Source: Aquatica leii (Eukaryota; Arthropoda; Insecta; Coleoptera; Lampyridae). From it: DNA of 64,000 bases. Location: assembly GCA_035610365.1 (NCBI GenBank), contig CM069434.1, positions 124,242,895-124,306,894 of the forward strand. Direction: 5' to 3'. Position numbers and translations under genes: made by a program. The notes beneath the pieces are model-generated. The model worked only from the letters and a program-made list of their open reading frames with translations. It was not told the DNA's origin and did not search any database. Below, one piece after another: positions 33,501 to 45,250 of the stretch (positions within the stretch are counted from its first letter, which is position 1; each line of letters begins with the position of its first letter).

Positions 33501-35511
33501 TATGTATATTTTCGTATATCATTTTTCTTCATAATTTTCTTGCTTTTTTCCCATGGATCAATCTCGGTGGCAATGACATTTGCATTTTGACTATTACTGG
33601 TACTGTATGCTCTTATTACTTGCGTGTTTATTTTTAATTCTCCAGAAACTCTTTTTGGTACCTTTTGTTACTTGCTTTCCCTTTATAATACTGTTTTTTT
33701 TCTCCGCCTTTCTTGTTTTTTTCTTCTAATCGCTTTACTTATATTTTCAGTTGTCTTCTTTCTTCATTCCATTCTGGTTCCTTTTTTTTATTTTGTTTTT
33801 TTGTTTTCTTATATCATTCTTTAGCTCATTAGTATTTTTTGACATTTTAGTCATCATTTGTTTCATCATTTCTTTTAAATCCTCCATAGTTTCAGCTTCT
33901 GCTTCGTTCAGTGTATTTTTGGTTTGTAACTAATGAAGTTGTTTCTTGATGTCTTGCTCTTCTAATGTTCGAGCGACTTTTGTACCTTTTTGCTTTGCTT
34001 GTATGTTTTTTTATGATTAACTTCTGTTAAATCTCTTTCGGTTTTGAATAATGTTTTTCTGCGTTTTTTGTCGCAATCCCTTTGAAAATTTGGATGTACT
34101 AATTAATTAATTGCTATTTTAGAGAGTTTGTATGGAACATAAAATTAACAATTTTATCAAGAAAATTTTATTTTAGTGTTATATTCCGAATATCCCATTA
34201 AAGTTATTCACTTGTAATGATAATGGTAAATTATCATTTTAATATGAATAACGTTATTATTTTTCTTGTTTGTAGATTATAGTTTTTGTGTATTCAAACT
34301 ATTGTTTTCAAAAAAAACTTTACTACATTGAAAAAATTGCTTTTTTTCTCGATATTACATTTATTGCCAATTAACGCTTCAATACTCCACTAGAAACACA
34401 TTTTAACAATTCAAGGAAAATAATCTCTTATTATTATATTGCTTAGTAAGAAAGATAAACGCATTCTTCTTTACATCAAAAAACGTGAGAAAAGGATTCA
34501 AGGCTAACCATTAAGGATCTCTTTTAGTTGACGTTGTACAACGTAAATTTGTAATGAATACAGACGACCAGTATTATAGAGTATTTACAGTTAATTTACT
34601 TTTTATGTAAAATAAAACATCTGTTGAATTTTTTTTTTAATAAATACATATCTTGTGTACCTACTTATCTTTACTTTTTACTAAAAAAAAGTGTGTTCAA
34701 CTATAACCTTACAGCAAAAATCATTTGGATAGTACAGAATATATTTTACTAATTATTTTAAACACATATAAGCATATATTTTAAAATATTTTTTAACACC
34801 GTAATATTAACTGCAAAAATCGGAAAATAAAAACATAACTATTTTTTAATCATTCTTTTAAAGAAAAAGAATTATTATCAAAAAGAATAAAATGTGAATA
34901 ACAACAGGCAGTTTCAAATACCTGTTACATAAAAAGACAGTTGTATAGATAAAAGCTATGACAGTACATTTGTAAACTAATTTTTTTTTACTTTGATTTG
35001 TGTTGATTAATTTTAGTTCAATTAGATAAAGAAAATTATAATGGCGTAACAAAAATGTCGTAGTAGCAGAAGCGGCGAAACATTCCTCTAATTTTACTTA
35101 ACTTACTGATAGCGAAAATAAAAAAGAACCTTATCGCTTATTCAACTAAATAATAATTAAACAAAACGTGCTAAACTTACTTACATATATATATAGGTAG
35201 TACACATACGATGCGAGATCCAAATAACAGACAACATTGTAAGGATCTCGATTTCGACGCCTGCGTCTATATATATTTTTGTATATTAGTATGGATCTCG
35301 GAATACGACTTTGTTTACGGACCTCGTAATGATGTATTCTATATTTTAAATTAATTTGTTTAATTTTTGAAATTTTGGAGATTTTAACATAATTTCGTAA
35401 ATTTATAAGTGCATTTTATATCATCTTTCAAAATTTTAATTTTATCTGCATTTTACAAGATGGATCTCGGAATGTGTAGTAGTTTAAGGATCTCGAATTG
35501 AACTTTTCGGA

Positions 35512-35512
<1 letters not shown>
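30553..35512. mobile_element. Unit E1 between TA tracts (GAGATCC motif family)
   Basis: 4.96 kb bounded on both sides by TA tracts. GAGATCC / GGATCTC-type motifs cluster at both ends: four within 30566-30640 and six within 35215-35500 (for example TATGGATCTCGGAAT at 35290 and GATGGATCTCGGAAT at 35460). The outermost ~50 bp of the two ends can be aligned as loose inverted repeats. The centre holds an RTE-like LINE fragment (31940-34080); 30660-31940 and 34085-35205 contain no recognised gene. I interpret it as one long element with a LINE inside, but have no target duplication. Confidence 0.5.
31940..34080 (-). pseudogene. RTE-like LINE fragment (ORF1-like, endonuclease, start of RT)
   Basis: Reading leftward: a charged coiled segment near 33890-33700 (MEDLKEMMKQMMTKMSKNTN), then ETWNIRSL near 33170, the usual start of an AP-like endonuclease, then LIITNTFYKHSDIHKYTTKS, SIIDYILIDHS and RGYEIGSDHLVI (32810-32640), the C-terminal half of that endonuclease with the catalytic SDH. 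Next are a linker, FNRIWNGEKIPEDWKMGKIV and AVYKK near 32130-32050, the beginning of reverse transcriptase. The catalytic YADD region and tail are missing, so the copy is cut at its 3' side. Order and sequence resemble insect RTE-clade elements. Several frameshifts and stops. Confidence 0.75.

Positions 35513-35544
<32 letters not shown>
35513..35544. repeat. (TA)16 microsatellite, joint 2
   Basis: 32 bp of pure TA repeat between E1 and E2. Confidence 0.95.
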
Positions 35545-35548
<4 letters not shown>

Positions 35549-38500
35549 TATAAACCGGTTGCTGTTGAGCCCGTAGAATATATAAACGCTACGCTCTTTA
35601 GCCCGAAGAAACGCTATTAAGCCCGGTTTCGGGCTCATCTACGTATCCATGTATCCATGTGTATATAATCAAAATACGATTATATAAGCATCAAAACGTG
35701 TAAATCCAAAAATTTGGCCGGGCTTCATATTGTACCGTTTATATCTGCATTATATATAAAATAGTTCAGAATTAGTCGCTGCAGAGGTCGCTTTTATATA
35801 CAAACTGTCTACAGACACGGACGGTACGTTGTGTAGCCCAACATGCGACAACGTTGGATGGGCTTAATAACAAGCAGTAAATGTATACTCTAAGTGTATT
35901 TTACTTTAGTATGAATTTTATGCACTTTTTGATTATCATCTGGTTTTAATAATTTTTTATCAAAAACAATACAAACGGTTTTAGTCAAAAATTGGAAGTT
36001 GATTTTTAAAAACGTTCGCAATTTCTACGTGATGCTTGTACGTACATATGTAGAATGTGGTACTTTTATAACTATAAAATTAAATTAAAATTGAAGTATT
36101 AAAAAAATTATTTGAAAACCTCTAAAGAGATTTGGATCAAAAGTACAATATAGGTAGCTAAAAGTTATAAGAATGATTTCTTGGTTTATTCATGATGTGA
36201 TACCTATAAATGAATTTGAAACATAAATACATACATTTAATAAAAACGTTATAACGAAAAAAGTATGTCTTAGGATATGATATTAGCATTTCTCATATGA
36301 TTTTTTTTCTTTTAGTAAAAATCTTTAAAATCTCGTTTTGTAGTGTAAAAATTCTTAGAAGCATGGAATTTTTTTAGTCTGAAAGAGTTTTGTAGAATCA
36401 ATTGGAAAATATTACTTCTCATGAAATAATTATGGAAAGTTATGATAATTTTGCAGATAACACTGTACAATTAAAAAAAATTAAATTTGGTTTTACCAAC
36501 ACAAAGCTTTTATAAACAAGATTGAAAAAAAAGAATTGTCCTAGCAGAAAGAGAAACAAAACTTACAGCCATAAATTTTAAAATTGACACAGAGTTTTTA
36601 AGTAATTATGATGACAATTTACTTAAAAGTTAGAAAAATAATAATTAAGACAAACAGTTAATCCACTTCTTACAAGAAATAAGATATTTTTTTAAAGTTT
36701 GAGTCATTTCATATGAAATCGTCTAAAAGTAAAAGCTGACTTATTTTAGAGTCCTAAAAAAGAAATCTACGCACATTTAGTTTTGATGAACGCCCGTTTT
36801 TACCTGACCGAATTGAAAAACATAATTTTTATGCTTTTTTTGAGTGCACATCGAAAATTTATTCGATACCGATCAACAATGACGCGCTGCTAAAAATACG
36901 TTTTTTAACTTATTTTCAGTGATTTTTAACTGACTCTAGTGTCTTGGTCGTTTAATGTAAGCACCTAATGTTATTCAGAAATTAACCTTACATATTCTAA
37001 AGAGAATAAACCCAACCACTGATCAAAAAAACCCATTTTTTGTTTAAAAAAAAATGATTGAAATTTGATGAAATCGCGTTTTCAGGCTACATTGGTCGTC
37101 TTGTTGTTGTCACATTCTTAGTGCCTATACACTTGGTTTTTTAAAGCAAATGTCTAAGTAATTTTATTAGGTTAAAAATATTATTTGCAATTGGTTACTT
37201 TTTTGTGTGAAAATTCATAAAACACTACATGTTTGTTTTCTATATATTTAGTGTAGTTTTATCTATTTTGTTTGTATCTTATAGTATAACAAGTAGGTTG
37301 AATGTTTTTTAAACGTGATATTATGTTTTCATTTTTATTGAAATTGTGTGTATTGTAAGTGAAATTTATTACGTAAATATAACATATGATGGGATATTGA
37401 ATTTTTTGAAATAAAACATTATATTTTCTTAGAAGGCTTAGCTTATTGGCTTAACGATATTGACAGCATCACAATTATAGAAAACTGAATACCTTTACGG
37501 TCTTAACTAGCTGTGACCGTGAGAAACCTAAACTATATTAAATTATTGTATCTTTTTATGTTATTACCTTATTAATACATATGTTACACCAGCTTGAACA
37601 TTCACACTCGATACAAAAAACTAAATTTTATGTCAAGAATTTCATTAGAGCAGAAATCGAACATTGTTTCTGGAGTTACTATATGATGATCTGCAGTTCG
37701 TTCTAAGCTTTTTTTTAATAGTTTGTGGCGGTCCGATTAATGATAAATCTGTTACTTTAATCGGCATTTAACGTCCACATTAAGGAACAAATAAATTAAG
37801 TGAAAATGTTTCAGACTACGTATTAGAATTCCTCAATTTCGTTATTTGAAACAGAGTATTCTATTTACTATCACATACATATTTTAATTTCAACTAAAAT
37901 TTCATGATAATGTTGTATGACATACTGTATGCCCAAAACTAACCTTTCAATTTATTTCTGATTTATTAAAAAACATTTTTGTGCGTAAATAAGAATATGT
38001 AGGTACAAAGATGTAAAGAGGTTGTTGTTGAGCCCGTAGAACATATAAACGCTACGTTCTCTAGCCCGAAGAACCGTTATATATCCCAGTTTTAGGCGCA
38101 TCTCTGTATATATGCGTATGTCATCAAAATACGATTGTAGAATCATAATTTTTTTTATTAAGCGGTATATTGTAAGTTTGATTTAAAAATTAATTTGTGC
38201 TTGTCAAATGATGACAAATAACTTACTGTACGTTAGTCGTGCAACTTGCGGCAACGGTTAAATTTAACATTTCTTTAAAGAAATTGCCAAAAACAGAGTT
38301 ACATGCGGAATTTTAAAGAAAATTATTTAATTTACTGCCGTTTTGAGTATGTTTTTTTTTTCAGATAAGAGTTTGCTAATACACACAAGTTATAGCTTAC
38401 AATTTTGAATTATATTTACAAATAAAACAAACTTTGCGCCAATCATAAAAAGAGTTTAATGCTTGAATACAGTTTTTATTTTAAATCTGCAGAAAGTTTA

Positions 38501-38766
38501 TTTGTTATGTCAATATTAATCAAGTTAAATTTAAAAAAAAATATTAGATCGGAAGCTGTTTAAGAAAGTTATCTGCAAAGACTAAACGCAAATGTTAAAA
38601 TTTCAAATCATTGTCGAATTTTGCTTAATAACTACGTTTAGAGCGTGTAGAATATTGGCAACGCAGTCGGGGTTAACAGCGCGCTAATAACGTCGTGTAG
38701 AAAGGCGTTACCGCCCGGGCTCATCGGGCACCTGTTAACATATCGGGCTCAATTGCGTGCAGTTTA

Positions 38767-38770
<4 letters not shown>
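35545..38770 (+). mobile_element. Unit E2 between TA tracts (GAGCCCG motif family), copy A
   Basis: 3.2 kb, starting GACATATAAACCGGTTGC. GAGCCCG / AGCCCG motifs recur near the left end (35570-35635) and, inverted, near the right end (CGGGCTC at 38718 and 38745). TTGAGCCCG lies 20-27 bp from each terminus in inverted orientation. A diverged copy of the left 100 bp occurs inside at about 38010-38125. A small hairpin AGCCCA...TGGGCT lies near 35838-35868. No protein-like frame in the 3.2 kb. The next unit is a second copy of the same sequence. Confidence 0.65.

Positions 38771-38802
<32 letters not shown>
38771..38802. repeat. (TA)16 microsatellite, joint 3
   Basis: 32 bp of pure TA repeat between the two copies of the GAGCCCG unit. 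Confidence 0.95.
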
Positions 38803-38806
<4 letters not shown>

Positions 38807-41800
38807 TATAAACCGGTTGCTGTTGAGCCCGTAGAATATATAAACGCTACGCTCTTTAGCCCGAAGAAACGCTATTAAGCCCGGTTTCGGGCTCATCTAC
38901 GTATCCATGTGTATTGTAACGAATTTATTACTTAAAAACTAATTTATTTAAACGATTAAAACTACGTTTACTTATTATAGAAATATGTACACTTTTAAAT
39001 TAACCGAACTAATTAAATCTAATAATAGTTAATGAAAAAACTTACACGATAATTTATGTATAACTGTTGTATAACACGATAACTAACACGAGATAAGATA
39101 AGGTCCTCGGATTTCACACTTGTTTACACTAATAATCATATACACACGCGTGCTAATGATACGTATTTATTTCAACTTGATTATCTTCTTAATACAGCTG
39201 CATTCGCGTTTCGACAATAACTGACCTACGATTTCCATCTTCGGCTTTTATAGACATCGGCGAATCTTTCTCGATCGTTCCTCACTTTTCGCTATATCTT
39301 CTAGAAACTAGATAACAGTTCTAGAAGGCTCTTGCATTTGCAAGTAATTTCTCGGACGTTTCAGTATATAATCAAAATACGATTGTATAAGCATCAAAAC
39401 GTGTAAATCCAAAAATTTGGCCGGGCTTCATATTGTACCGTTTATATCTGCATTATATATAAAATAGTTCAGAGTTAGTCGCTGCAGAGGTCGCTTTTAT
39501 ATACAAACTGTTTACAGACACGGACGGTACGTTGTGTAGCCCAACATGCGACAACGTTGGATGGGCTTAATAACAAGCAGTAAACGTATACTCTAAGTGT
39601 ATTTTACTTTAGTATGAATTTTATGCACTTTTTGATTATCATCTGGTTTTAATAATTTTTTATCAAAAACAATACAAACGGTTTTAGTCAAAAATCGGAA
39701 GTTGATTTTTAAAAACGTTTGCAATTTCTACGTGATGCTTGTACGTACATATGTAGAATGTGGTACTTTTATAACTATTAAATTAAATTAGAATTAAAGT
39801 ATTGAAAAAATTATTTGAAAACCTCTAAATAGATTTGGATCAAAAGTAGAATATAGGTAGCTAAGAAACTTTAAAGTTATAAGAATGATTTGTTGGTTCA
39901 TTCATGATGTGATACCTATAAAATAATTTGAAACATAAATACATACATTTAATAAAAACGTTATAACAAAAAAAATATGTCTTAGGATATGATATTTGCA
40001 TTTCTCATATATTTTTTTTTTTTTTACTAAAAATCTTTAAAAACAATGTAGGAATCTCGTTTTGTAGTGTAAAAATTCTTAGAAGCATGGAAATTTTTTA
40101 GTATTTTGAAAGAGTTTTGTAGAATCAATTGGAAAATATTACTTCTCGTGAAACAATTATGGAATGTTATGATAATTTTGCAGATAACACTGTACCATTA
40201 AAAAAAATTAAATTTGGTTTTACCAACACAAAGCTTTACAAACAAAATTGAAAAAAAAGAATTGTCCTAGCAGAAAGAGAAACAAAACTTACAGTCATAA
40301 ATTTTAAAATCGACACAGAGTTTTTAAGTAATTATGATGACAATTTACTTAAAAGTTAGAAAAATAATAATTAAGACAAACAGTTAATCCACTTCTTACA
40401 AGAAATAAGATGTTTTTTTTAAAGTTTGAGTCATTTCATATGAAATCGTCTAAAAGTAAAAGCTGACTTATTTTAGAGTTCTAAAAAAAAATCTACGCAC
40501 ATTTAGTTTTGACGAACGCCCGTTTTCACCTGGCCGAATTGAAAAACATAATTTTTATGCTTTTTTTGAGTGCACAACAAAAATTTATTTAATACCGATC
40601 AACAATGACACGCTGCTAAAAATACGTTTTTTAACTTATTTTCAGTGATTTTTAACTGACTTTAGTGTCTTGGTCGTTTAATGTAGGCACCTGATGTTAT
40701 TCAGAAATTAAGTTTACATATCCTAAAAAGAATAAACCCAACAACTGAACAAAAAACCCACTTTTTGTACAACAAAAAAAATGCTTGAAATTCGATGAAA
40801 TCGCGTTTTTCAGGTTACATTGGTCGTCTTGTTGTTGTCACATTCTTAGTGCCTATACACTTGGTTTTTTAAAGCAAATATCTTAGTAATTTTATTAGGT
40901 TAAAAATATTATTTGCAATTGGTTACTTTTTTGTGTGAAAATTCATAGAACACTACATGTCTGTTTTCTATATATTTAGTGTAGTTTTATCTATTTTGTT
41001 TGTATCTTATATTATAGCAAGTAGGTTGAATGTTTTTTAAACGTGATATTATGTTTTCATTTTCATTGAAATTATGTGTATTGTAAGTGAGATTTATTAC
41101 GTAAATATAACATATGATGGAATATTGAATTTTTTGAAATAAAACATTATATTTTCTTAGAAGGCTTAGCTTATTGGCTTAACGATATTGACAGCATCAC
41201 AATTATAGAAAACTGAATACCTTTACAGTATCAACCGCGACCGTGAAAAAACCTAAACTATATTAAATTAATGTACCTTATTATGCTATTATCTTATTAA
41301 TACATATGTTACAGCAGCTTGAACATTTACACTCAATACAAAAAACTAATTTTTATGCCAAGAATTTCATTAGAGCAGAAATCGAACATTGTTTCTGGAG
41401 TTACTATATGACGATCTGTAGTTCGTTCTAAGCTTTTTTTAATAGTTTGTGACGGTCCGATTAATGATAAATCTGTTACTTTAATCGGCATTTAACGTCC
41501 ACATTAAGGAACAAATAAATTGAGTGAAAATGTTTCAGACTACTTATTAGAATTCCTCAATTTCGTTATTTGAAACAGAGTATTCTATTTACTATCACAT
41601 ACATATTTTAATTTCAACTAAAATTTCATGATAATGTTGTATGACATACTGTATGCTCAAAACTAAGCTTTCAATTTATTTCCAATTTATTAAAAAAACT
41701 TCGTGTGCGTAAATAAGAATATGTAGGTACAAACATGTAAACAGGTTGTTGTTGAGCCCGTAGAACATATAAACGCTACGTTCTCTAGCCCGAAGAACCG

Positions 41801-42334
41801 TTATATATCCCAGTTTTAGGCGCATCTCTACATATATGCGTATGTCATCAAAATACGATTGTAGAATCATTAATTTTTTTATTATGCGGTATATTGTAAG
41901 TTTGATTTAAAAATTAATTTGTGTCAAATGATGACAAATAACACACTCTACGTTAGTCGTGCAACTTGCGGTAACGGTTAAATTTAACATTTCTTTAAAA
42001 AAGTTGCCAAAAGCGAGTTACATGCGGAATTTTAAAGAAAATTATTTAATTTGTTACAGAAAGTTTATTTGTTACGTCAATATTAATCAAGGTAAATTAA
42101 AAAAAAAATTATTAGATCGGAAGATGTTTAAGAGAGTTATCTGCAAAGACTAAACGCAAATGTTAAAATTTCAAATCATTGTCGAATTTCGCTTAATAAC
42201 TACGTTTAGAGCGTGTATAACATTGGCAACGCAGTCGGGATTAACAGCGCGCTAATAACGTCGTGTAGAAAGGCGTTACCGCCCGGGCTCATCGGGCACC
42301 TGTTTACATATCGGGCTCAATTGCGTGCAGTTTA

Positions 42335-42338
<4 letters not shown>
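38803..42338 (+). mobile_element. Unit E3 between TA tracts, copy B of the GAGCCCG unit
   Basis: Same sequence as E2, about 95% similar by eye, including the terminal motifs and the internal copy of the left end (about 41740-41860). It differs by a 449-bp solo LTR (38915-39363), absence of ~150 bp corresponding to 38340-38490 of copy A, and lack of an 8-bp ATCCATGT repeat. The first ~110 bp are identical to copy A, closer than the rest. Confidence 0.65.
38915..39363. mobile_element. Solo LTR with 4-bp target duplication
   Basis: 449 bp beginning TGTAACGAATTT and ending CTCGGACGTTTCA, the TG...CA form of LTRs. GTAT flanks both sides (38911-38914 and 39364-39367) and occurs once at the matching place in copy A (35661 region), which shows the empty site. 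No internal coding region remains, so recombination between two LTRs removed it. Two TTCTAGAA palindromes (near 39297 and 39319) resemble heat-shock-factor half-site pairs. Orientation not determined. Confidence 0.88.

Positions 42339-42364
<26 letters not shown>
42339..42364. repeat. (TA)13 microsatellite, joint 4
   Basis: 26 bp of pure TA repeat between E3 and E4. Confidence 0.93.
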
Positions 42365-42365
<1 letters not shown>

Positions 42366-42732
42366 GCATTTAGTACTCATACACCTCCGAATGCTATATG
42401 AATAGATCGATTTCGCCTCCGTTTTTACGTGTTTGCCTCCGTTTTCGGAGCCGAAAGCGTTTTTCTTATTTTTCATCTGTATTATCTTTCTTGAGACACT
42501 CTCTATCGTTTGACGATTTTTTTGCCGGAGGTGAAAACGACCTAAATATCCATACAAAAATACAATACAGTTCTACTACTTATTCACTAGGGGCGCTACT
42601 GTTTTATATTCATGATGTATTTAGCTCCAAACCACCTCCTTATGCTACTAGTACGTATTTGCCTCATCATATAGGCAACACCGCTAGAGGCAAAAACGAT
42701 ACAAAGATATATGTACATGACGTATATGGATA

Positions 42733-45241
42733 CGTGTCACGAAAAAAGAGCGCGGAAATAAAGGCGCAAGAAGTAAGAGCGCGCGAAAATTAATCGCGGC
42801 GTGGTATGATCGATATGAAATCAGAGCGATACGAAAAATGAGCGTCGCGCCATGAATGAACGTCACGTAGGAACGGTGATAAAAAATGAATTTGTTGGTA
42901 CAAAATTAATAGAATTACAATAATTATACATATGTATCAGAAAGTATAATAAACATAAAAGACAAAGAATTTTTTTTATTGATATAATGACATCAATGAA
43001 TAATGAATAAACATAATAGGTTTAATAATTAAAATTTTTACAATAATTATACATATCAGAAATTATAATAAACACAAAACACAAAGAATTTTTTTTAGCT
43101 ATATAACATCACTGAATTATGAATAAAAAAAAGTAATAATAGGTTTAATTAAAGAAAAATTTAAACATTCATAGTGAAATTATGTGCCAATCCACGTAAG
43201 TAGTCTAAAATTGGTCTATTATTATAGTCTTCAACAATTCGTTTTATCCTAGCTGCACAATCACGGTATACTTTTCGGGGACGTGTTCTTGCTTCTCCTG
43301 CGACTATCTGTTCAATTCTCACTTCGTTCAAGTGTTGCTCTTTCTTTAAACAATTAATAAATTTCCATATAGTTGGATGACAAGCACCTACCACCTCTGA
43401 AAATGCACGATGCCATCCTTCTAGCGAATTGTTTGTTTTAGGTAAATCATTTAATACTGCATCATAACAATTCCATAAATCTATTGAAAAAGTGGGTGCT
43501 CGTCTTTGCCCTCTTCGAGTTAATCTACCAATCCATAAGTCCTCAAAATAATCAAGAAGCGGTTGTAACAGTTCTTCATTTTCAGAAAAAAACTTGCTCC
43601 CCAACAGCTGTGTAAACGCTTCTATTACGTTATTAGTAGGAACAAACGCCAAACTTAATAGCATTCTTAAATTTAGAGCAAATTCAACGTCATTTATGTA
43701 CCGTATTCTAATTTCTCCTTCGTTTTGAATTTTTCTCCAAACACATTGTCCAAAATGAAAAAAGCATCCGCGGTTCACAGAATTAGGAAATTGTCGAGTA
43801 AAAGATGTAATCGATGCTATTTCAAAATCCGTCAAGAACGATTCAGGGTTTAAATGTTGATTGAGATTTTTAATATTTGAAAAAACGAATCATAGGTTGC
43901 AGCACTTTTATTAGGCAAAAGAGCAAAAACAAGCGGAATATTGACGTTATTACGAAGACCATGAATCGTATATAGCTGTGCAAATAACGGCGGTGAGGTT
44001 TTAAAAGTACCGTCTCCAAACCAGTGATGCTGATTGGAAAGCAGTTCCAAATTACGAACGGTTGAGAAAACTAAGATGCGATTGTCTACTGGACCACTAG
44101 CATGTAATAAAACTGTTGACCATTATGAGTAAATTTGTATTCATTTGGAATTTGAAGATCCAGTAAAGTCGTTGGCATTGGTAAAAATCCATTATTGCGC
44201 ACTCGAATATTTTGCACTGTTCGCTTCATCGTATTAATGCTGGGAAGCTGTCCAGATACAGCTTGGCTTATGTTGGCTGTCGCTAAGTTAATCACCTCTT
44301 GGGTATTATTTGATGTGGTTTTTGCAATAGTCCGAATTTTACCTCTAACTTCTTTTGCCTTTACTTTAGCCAAGTTTTGGATATGGTTGTGTGCTGTATA
44401 CTTCACCACAGTATCATTTTTGTATGACATCGTCCACGACAACCATGTGTTTGATATTCGATACACTTCCACATAATTTTATTATCACTGCCCACTTTTT
44501 CTTTGCGAAACAAATATCCGTCATATTTAAGTAAATTTCCATCTTTTGACTTTTAACGTATTCCAATGGCATAGTTGAAATTTACAGACCGTACACTACA
44601 CCAACGTTTATGTATCAGATGTATGTAAAAACTAATTTAACACACTTCAAATACCTGTCTTTTATAGTTCAAAAACAAAAGACGGTTTTCAATAAAAAGA
44701 AAAATTACATTTAGAACAGGTTTTATGGGGAATACGAAATATGTTTACAGGCATCTATCTAACTAAATAGTAATAGGTAAATTTCTATTATTGTATTCAA
44801 AAACAACAGAATGTATAAGCTCCTTAAAAAACAAAGGATAAAATCCTTTAATTGTTAGATGTCCATAGACCTTACTCATTTGTTGCAATTATACTATTCA
44901 AAAAACTATAGTATTGGATAAACACAATGTCTGCCTAATATTAATTTAATTAGCTATTACAGATCACAGCAATTTTACAGATAGTATTTTCAACGAAGCC
45001 AAATAAATATTCATTAAATTCTTTATTTTATTTTACGTTTTTGGTTATTTTGATTTTCCCGTTATTGTGCTTTTGTGCAAAACTTTTATTTCGCAGCGCT
45101 CTTTCTGTAGCCGCTTTTATTTCGTGTACGCGCCTATTTTTCTTTCGCTCTTTTCGTGCAACGCTTTTATTACGCGTCGCCTTTTCTTCTTCGCCTTTTT
45201 TTCGCGCGCTCTTTCTGTAGGCGCTTTTATTTCGTGTAATC
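42733..45241 (-). mobile_element. FLYWCH-MULE (Mutator-like) transposon, complete
   Basis: 2509 bp flanked by an exact 9-bp ATATGGATA (42724-42732 and 45242-45250), the size expected for Mutator-like elements. Ends are imperfect inverted repeats: CGTGTCACGAAAAAAGAGCG at the left, and GATTACACGAAATAAAAGCG when the right end is reverse-complemented. About 140-210 bp inside each end are packed with GCG-containing repeats such as ACGAAATAAAAGCG and AGAAAGAGCGCG, GC-richer than the surroundings and plausibly transposase-binding arrays. One transposase gene fills the middle. 44590-45020 holds no other gene that I can see. Confidence 0.9.
43161..44575 (-). pseudogene. MULE transposase with FLYWCH zinc finger
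   Basis: Read from 44575 leftward. First comes a FLYWCH-type zinc finger (YDGYLFRKEKVGSDNKIMW, KCIEYQTHGCRGRCHTK, about 44520-44420), then a linker rich in Lys and Thr, then the Mutator DDE domain: HHWFGDGTFKTSP with the first Asp (near 44010), VFALLPNKSAATYDSFF, SFLTDFEIASI with the second Asp (near 43830), NRGCFFHFGQCVWRKI (Cys/His), and NNSLEGWHRAF with the catalytic Glu (near 43424). All three acids are present. One-base shifts near 43865, 44080 and 44425 break the frame; the first is clearly a single frameshift because the protein continues as NLNQHLNPES. A recently active gene, now slightly damaged, or intact with assembly errors. Confidence 0.87.
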
Positions 45242-45250
45242 ATATGGATA

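Noticed and set aside
31924..33933. Plus-strand Phe-rich hydrophobic frames (31943-32128, 33624-33824, 33751-33933) as membrane proteins
   Set aside because: They are antisense shadows of the Lys-rich LINE coding strand.
42276..42557. Frames with runs of Tyr-Ile near the TA tracts (30391-30579, 35453-35638, 42213-42401, 42276-42557)
   Set aside because: The YIYIYI stretches are translations of the microsatellite.
45028..45243. 71-codon very basic protein (RNKSAYRKSARKKGEEEKAT)
   Set aside because: It is a translation of the GCG-rich terminal repeat array of the MULE; the repeats are at DNA level and the frame stops at the element's edge region.
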